This document shows, piece after piece, positions 22,194 through 26,005 of a stretch of 26,005 nt of DNA; position 1 is the stretch's first letter; the number at the start of each line of letters is the position of its first letter. The notes under the pieces are model-generated. The model was given only the letters and a program-made list of their open reading frames with translations. It made no database searches and was not told the DNA's origin. This DNA comes from Candidatus Saccharimonadota bacterium. Lineage in GTDB: Bacteria; Patescibacteriota; Saccharimonadia; Saccharimonadales; UBA7683. The position numbers and the translations under genes are program-made. The DNA is taken from contig JAGOUG010000006.1 in assembly GCA_018061375.1 (NCBI GenBank), forward strand, positions 1 to 26,005, given 5' to 3'.

Positions 22194-23927
22194 ATGAATA
22201 ATATTTCACGTGCATTCAAACTATTACCGGGGTGGAAAAGGTTGTTCGTTGGCATTGTGTTAGTTGGGGTATTGCAGTCAGCTGCTGTTGTTGCTGTTCC
22301 GCTCGCTATACAAAGAATTATTGATAATTTAATAACTGCTAGTAGTCAAGAGAAGGTGGATATATCAATTTTTATTGCCCCCCTCCTGTTGTGGCTAGGA
22401 ATTCGTATCGGTCTTTCCTTCGTTCTTTGGCTAGGTGAAATTATTTCTGACAATGCTTTCACCCGTACGGTAATATCTTTCCGCGAACAAACCGTTCGAC
22501 GCCTAGAACGGCTTCCGATCTCATATTATGAAACACGTCGTGCCGGGCAACTAACCTCCGAAGTAAATCAGTCACCACATGCTTTTGCTGGTTGGCTTCA
22601 AAATGTAAGTGAAAACTATCTACCAACCATATTGCAGGCAATGTTCGCACTCGCTGTTCTCGGCTATAAATTTTTACCAATGGCCATAGTAGTCTCTTTG
22701 TTGGCCGCACTCTACTGGTACTACACTTTTCAGACTATTAAAACTAATAGTAAGTTTTGGAAACAAAACAGAAAGCTAATTAATGAATGGGGAGGCGTAC
22801 AGACAGAGAATATATCTTTTGTGGCCGATATTCGAGCGCTCGGGATTCAAAGAGAGCGCGGTAAAATGTATAGCAAACTATTGCACCAGCATGAAAATAA
22901 TTTGAATAGTATGTGGTCTTTTCAGCATCGGCGTAACTTTATAGCCGCTTTAATAGAGATCGCGATGTACGGTCTACCAATTGCTCTTTTTTCCTACAGA
23001 GTACTTAACGGTTTGCAATCCCCTACCGATATTTATGTGCTAGCCGTATACCTGGGCACTATCAGCACCGCTGTAAATCGGCTGAATAATATGTGGGCGG
23101 AAACCAAAAGAATAGACGATACCGTGGGTGAAACGTTAGATATCTTAGATCAGGAAGATGACGTTCAAGATATTGCAAAACCCGCCAAGCTTAATGAAAT
23201 AGGTGAAATCACATTTAATGATGTATCTTTTGCCTACCCAAACACTAGTCGAGTTGCACTCTCAAACTTAGAATTCTCGATTATAAGGGGTACTACTACT
23301 GCACTGGTTGGTAGATCTGGTTCTGGGAAAAGCACTATCATAAAGTTATTACTTCGATTTTATGACCCCGTCGAAGGACAAATTTTGATAAATAAGTTAC
23401 CTCTTGGTCAGTATGCTCACGAAGCGGTCAGAAAAAAAATGGGAGTTGTTATGCAGGATGTGGCTTTATTCAATGACACCATCTTGGGGAATATTACTAT
23501 CGCGCAACCTACTGCATCAAAAGGGGCGGTCGTCAGAGCATGTAAGCTTGCACATGCCCACGAATTTATCACGAAACTGCCTAATGGCTACGATACGCTC
23601 GTTGGCGAAAGAGGCATAAAGTTATCCGGAGGTGAAAAGCAGCGAATTAGTATTGCTCGGGCAATACTGCGTGACCCTGAACTTATCTTGCTAGACGAGG
23701 CCACGAGTGCCCTCGATTCAGAAAGTGAAAAAGCTGTACAGGCGGGTCTGGGCCAGTTGTTAAAGAATCGTACGGCAGTTGTGATAGCTCATCGACTCAG
23801 TACTATCAAATTCGCTGATAATATTCTGGTTATTGACGGGGGTAAGATCATCGATTCAGGTACCTATGAAGAGCTGAAATCCCGAAAAGGTTTATTTGCT
23901 GAACTACTCTCTCATCAGGAACTCTAG
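22194..23927 (+). CDS. ABC exporter, fused permease and ATPase (half-transporter)
   Basis: 577-aa type IV ABC exporter half that dimerises to pump a substrate out of the cell. The membrane domain occupies about residues 15-320 with five to six helices. The ATPase domain (about 340-577) has Walker A GRSGSGKST, Q-loop VMQDVALFNDT, signature LSGGEKQR, Walker B LILLDEATSALD and the switch His in IAHRLS, all intact. It has a good ribosome site and its own promoter. Substrate cannot be inferred; drugs, lipids and peptides are all possible. Both flanks carry the same minus-strand terminator repeat (22006-22031 and 23932-23959). Confidence 0.92.
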   Translation: MNNISRAFKLLPGWKRLFVGIVLVGVLQSAAVVAVPLAIQRIIDNLITASSQEKVDISIFIAPLLLWLGIRIGLSFVLWLGEIISDNAFTRTVISFREQTVRRLERLPISYYETRRAGQLTSEVNQSPHAFAGWLQNVSENYLPTILQAMFALAVLGYKFLPMAIVVSLLAALYWYYTFQTIKTNSKFWKQNRKLINEWGGVQTENISFVADIRALGIQRERGKMYSKLLHQHENNLNSMWSFQHRRNFIAALIEIAMYGLPIALFSYRVLNGLQSPTDIYVLAVYLGTISTAVNRLNNMWAETKRIDDTVGETLDILDQEDDVQDIAKPAKLNEIGEITFNDVSFAYPNTSRVALSNLEFSIIRGTTTALVGRSGSGKSTIIKLLLRFYDPVEGQILINKLPLGQYAHEAVRKKMGVVMQDVALFNDTILGNITIAQPTASKGAVVRACKLAHAHEFITKLPNGYDTLVGERGIKLSGGEKQRISIARAILRDPELILLDEATSALDSESEKAVQAGLGQLLKNRTAVVIAHRLSTIKFADNILVIDGGKIIDSGTYEELKSRKGLFAELLSHQEL

Positions 23928-23931
23928 TTTT

Positions 23932-23959
23932 TAACAATTAAAAAAGACGCTTAAGCGTC
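23932..23959 (-). terminator. Terminator of the GC-rich cassette transcript
   Basis: GACGCTTAAGCGTC (23946-23959) is a perfect 14-bp palindrome; on the minus strand it is followed by TTTTTT. It is nearly identical to the terminator at 22006-22031, including the TTAACAAT flank, and abuts the ABC exporter stop. Confidence 0.7.
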
Positions 23960-24000
23960 AGAGGCCGGTTTATTTTAGAAAAGGAAGAGTGTGTGGGCCG

Positions 24001-24056
24001 GGCCGACAGAAGCTAAGGACGTAGTCCACCAGGTTGAAACCTGTCTTCTGTCGGCC
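24001..24056. other. Three-way-junction stem-loop in the cassette
   Basis: GGCCGACAGAAG (24001-24012) pairs perfectly with CTTCTGTCGGCC (24045-24056). Inside lie two more perfect hairpins: GGAC-GTA-GTCC (24017-24027) and CAGGTT-GA-AACCTG (24030-24043). The result is a compact three-way junction just downstream of the cassette gene. Confidence 0.6.
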
Positions 24057-24069
24057 GCCATGAGTCGGC

Positions 24070-24465
24070 TCAGGCTGCGACGAAGCCCTGATGGCTCGGC
24101 AGGTCTTCACCAAGGATGATCTTGATCTCGCACAGCGTGCGGACCAGCTCCTCCCGCTGACGCGGTCGCAGCGTGCCATCAGTCGGCTTGAGCAGCAGGT
24201 GCTGGGTCATGTCGACGTTGATGGTGAGGCCCATGTCCGCGACGCAGAACTTTGCCTGCTGGATCGCCTGCTCGAGCTTGATGTCGTACAGCTTCCACAG
24301 CACGGCCTTGCGCTCGTAGGGCGTTCCGCGACGGAGCTTGCCCTTCTGCTTGCCGGTGAGCAGTCGGAAGGTACTCGAGTCCTTCTCTGCCTTGCGGCAG
24401 GCTTCATCGAGCTCTTGCTGGGTGCAATCACGACCGCACGGGCGGTCAGGCATGTCAATCAACAC
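24070..24465 (-). CDS. Unrecognised protein in the GC-rich cassette
   Basis: 131-aa soluble protein from GTG at 24465 (AGGA lies 11 nt upstream); ATG at 24453 gives 127 aa, and an upstream ATG at 24507 would add 14 residues through a small hairpin. It is charged and mostly helical: an N-terminal RPCGRDC pair of cysteines, a Lys/Arg-rich GKQKGKLRRGTPYERK segment, and a C-terminal RPRQREELVRTLCEIK helix. Third codon positions are overwhelmingly G or C, unlike every neighbour, which supports real coding by a recently acquired gene and picks this frame over the opposite one. I recognise no family; the basic stretch could bind nucleic acid (inference). Confidence 0.6.
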   Translation of the reverse strand: MLIDMPDRPCGRDCTQQELDEACRKAEKDSSTFRLLTGKQKGKLRRGTPYERKAVLWKLYDIKLEQAIQQAKFCVADMGLTINVDMTQHLLLKPTDGTLRPRQREELVRTLCEIKIILGEDLPSHQGFVAA

Positions 24466-24521
24466 GGTATGCTGCTTCCTGATAGATGGGCTTCTAGCCC
24501 CCGTCATCGGCCAATTGGCTA

Positions 24522-24572
24522 CCAGATGGGGTCACTAAAGCACAACAGGGTTGCATCAGTGACCCCATCTGG
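24522..24572. other. 15-bp perfect stem-loop upstream of the cassette gene
   Basis: CCAGATGGGGTCACT (24522-24536) pairs with its exact reverse complement at 24558-24572 around a 21-nt loop. It lies in the predicted 5' leader of the cassette gene on the minus strand, next to the right inverted repeat. With no T-run it is not a simple terminator. Confidence 0.65.
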
Positions 24573-24629
24573 AACTCTTCCTTTTCTAAGGTGCGATATC
24601 GCAGCATTTCTGCGCGATACCGAAACTTC

Positions 24630-24658
24630 ATACTAAAATATAGAGATAATTATGTCAA
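24630..24658 (-). promoter_or_regulatory. Strong promoter reading into the GC-rich cassette
   Basis: On the minus strand a perfect TTGACA (24658-24653), a 17-nt spacer and TAGTAT (24635-24630). The TGA in the -35 box is also the stop codon of the EPSP-synthase-like gene. The leader then forms a hairpin (24594-24622, GGTAT..CGCAG with CTGCG.ATATC) before entering the right inverted repeat. Confidence 0.65.
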
Positions 24659-25527
24659 CTATTTAAACTATCTTGCAGTTGTTTTAAAAAATCCCAGAAC
24701 TGTGGCCAGGTTTTATTGACCGCTGTTCGTGAACGCTCAGTGACTACTCTATCTGGGTAGCGCATGGCGAGTGCTTGCACAATTCTATGGTCGGGTGAAT
24801 CTATCGTATTTGCAGTAACAAGCTGTTGCATCTCTGCGATTCTGTCGGATTCGTGATTACGTAGAGCAGGCCAGCGCAACTCACCTTCTTCGGGCGAGAT
24901 GAGGCCAAATGCGCAGGCAAAAGGAAAGTCTTCGGCTTGTTGAGGCGTAAAATCCGTAGTGCCGGTTTTCAAGTAGGTGAAATACGCTTCTGTCTGCCGC
25001 TGTATAGTGATATCTGTACGTGGCTTCCAGACTTCACCAGCCTGCTGTTGCTTGGCCCAGTTGGCCTTTGCTTCGATTGTAGTTTGTAGTTTGTACGGAA
25101 TACCGCAGTCTTTTGGTATTTGCACATCTGTAAACAAGTATGCCGCACTCGCCCACTGAGACGTGTTACCATCAAGTGTAAGTAGCTGTGGAATTGCATA
25201 TTCGGTTATCTTTGGGTCGGACGTAAGAGTCCGATTCTTCAGTGTACCGTGGGTGACTATCCGCACATCAGACTTAGTGAGCCAGAGGTAGAACTGAAGA
25301 AATCGATACAACGTTCCGGATTCACCAACATCAAGCGTAGTGCTTGTACCCCAACTCTGCAGCACGCTAAGGAGCGCACGAAGGTCATCACCGAGCTCTG
25401 GTTCGTGCGCTTTAAGGTACTCACGCGCGGTGGTACTACCCGCCTGTAAGTCGAGCATCCCCATTCGAATCATCCATGATTTGTCTAGTGGGAGTAGCTT
25501 CTGCAGTTCTTCGGGTAGCGCGGCCAT
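24655..25527 (-). CDS. Shortened EPSP-synthase (AroA)-like protein
   Basis: 290-aa protein that follows the landmarks of EPSP synthase (3-phosphoshikimate 1-carboxyvinyltransferase) in order: LDKSWMIR (14-21, like the active-site SKSxxxR with its Lys), DVGESGTLYRF (66-76, like NxGTxxR), LDGNTSQW (118-125, like the SSQ phosphate site), LRNHESDRIAEM (222-233, like KESDR), SPDHRIVQALAM (244-255, like DHRxAM) and VNKTWPQFW (270-278, like the C-terminal KTFPDYF). It is ~140 residues shorter than usual, and the catalytic Asp of PDAA appears as Phe (FPFA, 201-204), so activity is doubtful. Its ATG directly abuts the valS stop. Confidence 0.62.
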   Translation of the reverse strand: MAALPEELQKLLPLDKSWMIRMGMLDLQAGSTTAREYLKAHEPELGDDLRALLSVLQSWGTSTTLDVGESGTLYRFLQFYLWLTKSDVRIVTHGTLKNRTLTSDPKITEYAIPQLLTLDGNTSQWASAAYLFTDVQIPKDCGIPYKLQTTIEAKANWAKQQQAGEVWKPRTDITIQRQTEAYFTYLKTGTTDFTPQQAEDFPFACAFGLISPEEGELRWPALRNHESDRIAEMQQLVTANTIDSPDHRIVQALAMRYPDRVVTERSRTAVNKTWPQFWDFLKQLQDSLNS

Positions 25528-26005
25528 CTAGTCTGAGAGGTGCTTAAGCTGCTGTCGCAAGTGTTCGGCTTGCTCTAGTGAACGCGAAAGCTCTTCTCTA
25601 CTTTCGGCCACAAGTGCCTCTGGTGCACGCGCGACATACCCTTCATTACTGAGGCGGTGTTCGAGCGCATGAACTGACTTTTCAATTGATTCTAACTTAG
25701 ATTCAAGTTGCGAACGGTATTTAGTGATTTGCTCTTGGTCTAGATCGAGCCAGGCTTCTTCTGATGTACTAGAGAGTCGCAAGCCCTCGCCCACCGTAAC
25801 CTCACGAATATACCCAACCTTGGTGAGCTTGGTTAGGAGGGGTGCGTTATTTAGGATAAGTTGACTATTAACTGTAGTCAGAGCAACGTCATTCGATCCA
25901 ATAACGCCTAACACCTCTCTTACTTCGCTTGTGATGGTCTTCAGTAGCTCAAATTGTTCTGCCGCCGCTTCGTCGTAGCTTTGGCGTGCGGGCCACCTAG
26001 AAACG
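25528..26005 (-). CDS. valS: Valyl-tRNA synthetase, C-terminal part (5' end beyond window)
   Basis: The frame is open to the right edge, so only the last ~158 residues are present. They match the ValRS C-terminus: SRWP and EVLGVIGSNDV from the anticodon-binding domain, EAWLDLD, then the tRNA-binding coiled-coil arm with the family hallmark RLSNEGYVARAPEALVAESREEL and a closing EQAEHLRQQLKHL helix. ValRS charges tRNA-Val in the cytoplasm. The TAG stop (25530-25528) is immediately followed by the ATG of the EPSP-synthase-like gene, so the two are translationally linked. A GTG at 25914 is not the true start. Confidence 0.92.
   Translation of the reverse strand, partial: VSRWPARQSYDEAAAEQFELLKTITSEVREVLGVIGSNDVALTTVNSQLILNNAPLLTKLTKVGYIREVTVGEGLRLSSTSEEAWLDLDQEQITKYRSQLESKLESIEKSVHALEHRLSNEGYVARAPEALVAESREELSRSLEQAEHLRQQLKHLSD

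Larger units (their letters stand above)
23975..24589. mobile_element. GC-rich single-gene cassette bounded by 16-bp inverted repeats
   Basis: TTAGAAAAGGAAGAGT (23975-23990) recurs exactly inverted at 24574-24589. The ~580 bp between are markedly more GC-rich than any other part of the window and hold one ORF plus a complex hairpin on each side (24001-24056 and 24522-24572). No transposase is inside and I find no target-site duplication. It may be a non-autonomous mobile cassette, or the repeats may pair in the RNA to close a large structured transcript. Confidence 0.4.

Noticed and set aside
23975..24589. Classical insertion sequence
   Set aside because: Inverted repeats are present, but the only ORF shows no DDE, HUH or serine/tyrosine recombinase motif and no target duplication flanks the repeats.
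23932..24622. RNase P RNA, tmRNA, retron or integron attC identity for the structured GC-rich segment
   Set aside because: No conserved RNase P or tmRNA sequence blocks, no reverse transcriptase, no integrase and no attC core sites are visible, and the enclosed frame looks truly coding.
24091..24636. 181-codon plus-strand open frame across the GC-rich cassette
   Set aside because: GC-rich DNA opens several frames. The minus-strand frame has a strong G/C bias at third positions, a ribosome site, an upstream promoter and a downstream terminator; the plus frame has none and runs through hairpins and the right inverted repeat.

Overview
The window reads as chromosome of a small-genome Patescibacteria (CPR) member, most likely Candidatus Saccharibacteria or a relative. 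I infer this from gene content: a VirB6/PrgI/multi-pilin secretion cluster, zeta-toxin and Fic-like proteins, very compact spacing, and many genes without Shine-Dalgarno sites. TGA works as a stop (for example the ATGA overlaps near 5210 and 5626), which argues against the TGA-recoded SR1/Gracilibacteria. No 16S gene is present, so the placement rests on content alone.

Layout. 1-7563 is a type IV secretion or competence-like locus. A PrgI-family protein and a large VirB6/TrbL-like protein lie on the minus strand. Seven consecutive two-helix VirB2/TrbC-like proteins run divergently on the plus strand. 7564-7957 is a gene-free stretch with REP-like palindromes, a large stem-loop and the hsp20 terminator. 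7958-10101 holds hsp20, a divergent comF-like gene, tRNA-Ser(UGA) with a terminator, and a small methyltransferase-like gene. 10340-13571 is an accessory island: a Fic-like gene and an HD-type ppGpp-hydrolase-like gene on the plus strand, converging on a long zeta-toxin-like protein and a small partner on the minus strand. 13700-15634 holds small membrane proteins around tRNA-Arg(GCG) and a broken tRNA-like copy of it. 15710-19541 is a metal and lipid block: an NRAMP-like transporter, a convergent CorA, and a cardiolipin synthase. 19613-22008 holds a small acidic protein, a membrane metallophosphoesterase and a HIT protein. 22194-23927 is an ABC exporter flanked by near-identical minus-strand terminators. 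23975-24589 is a visibly GC-rich single-gene segment bounded by perfect 16-bp inverted repeats. 24655-26005 is a shortened EPSP-synthase-like gene fused stop-to-start with the 3' end of valS.

Most interesting. (i) The GC-rich inverted-repeat cassette has its own strong promoter, hairpins on both sides of the gene, and a 3' end shared with a second candidate minus-strand RNA at 22012-22100. (ii) Several genes carry a -10 box only 6-7 nt before the ATG, implying leaderless mRNAs. (iii) The Fic-like/HD/zeta island looks like nucleotide-based toxin or signalling biology. (iv) A tRNA-Arg-like remnant carries a segment complementary to the D-arm of the intact tRNA beside it. (v) There is a miniature EPSP-synthase homologue. 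Everything here comes from reading the sequence; no database search was done.
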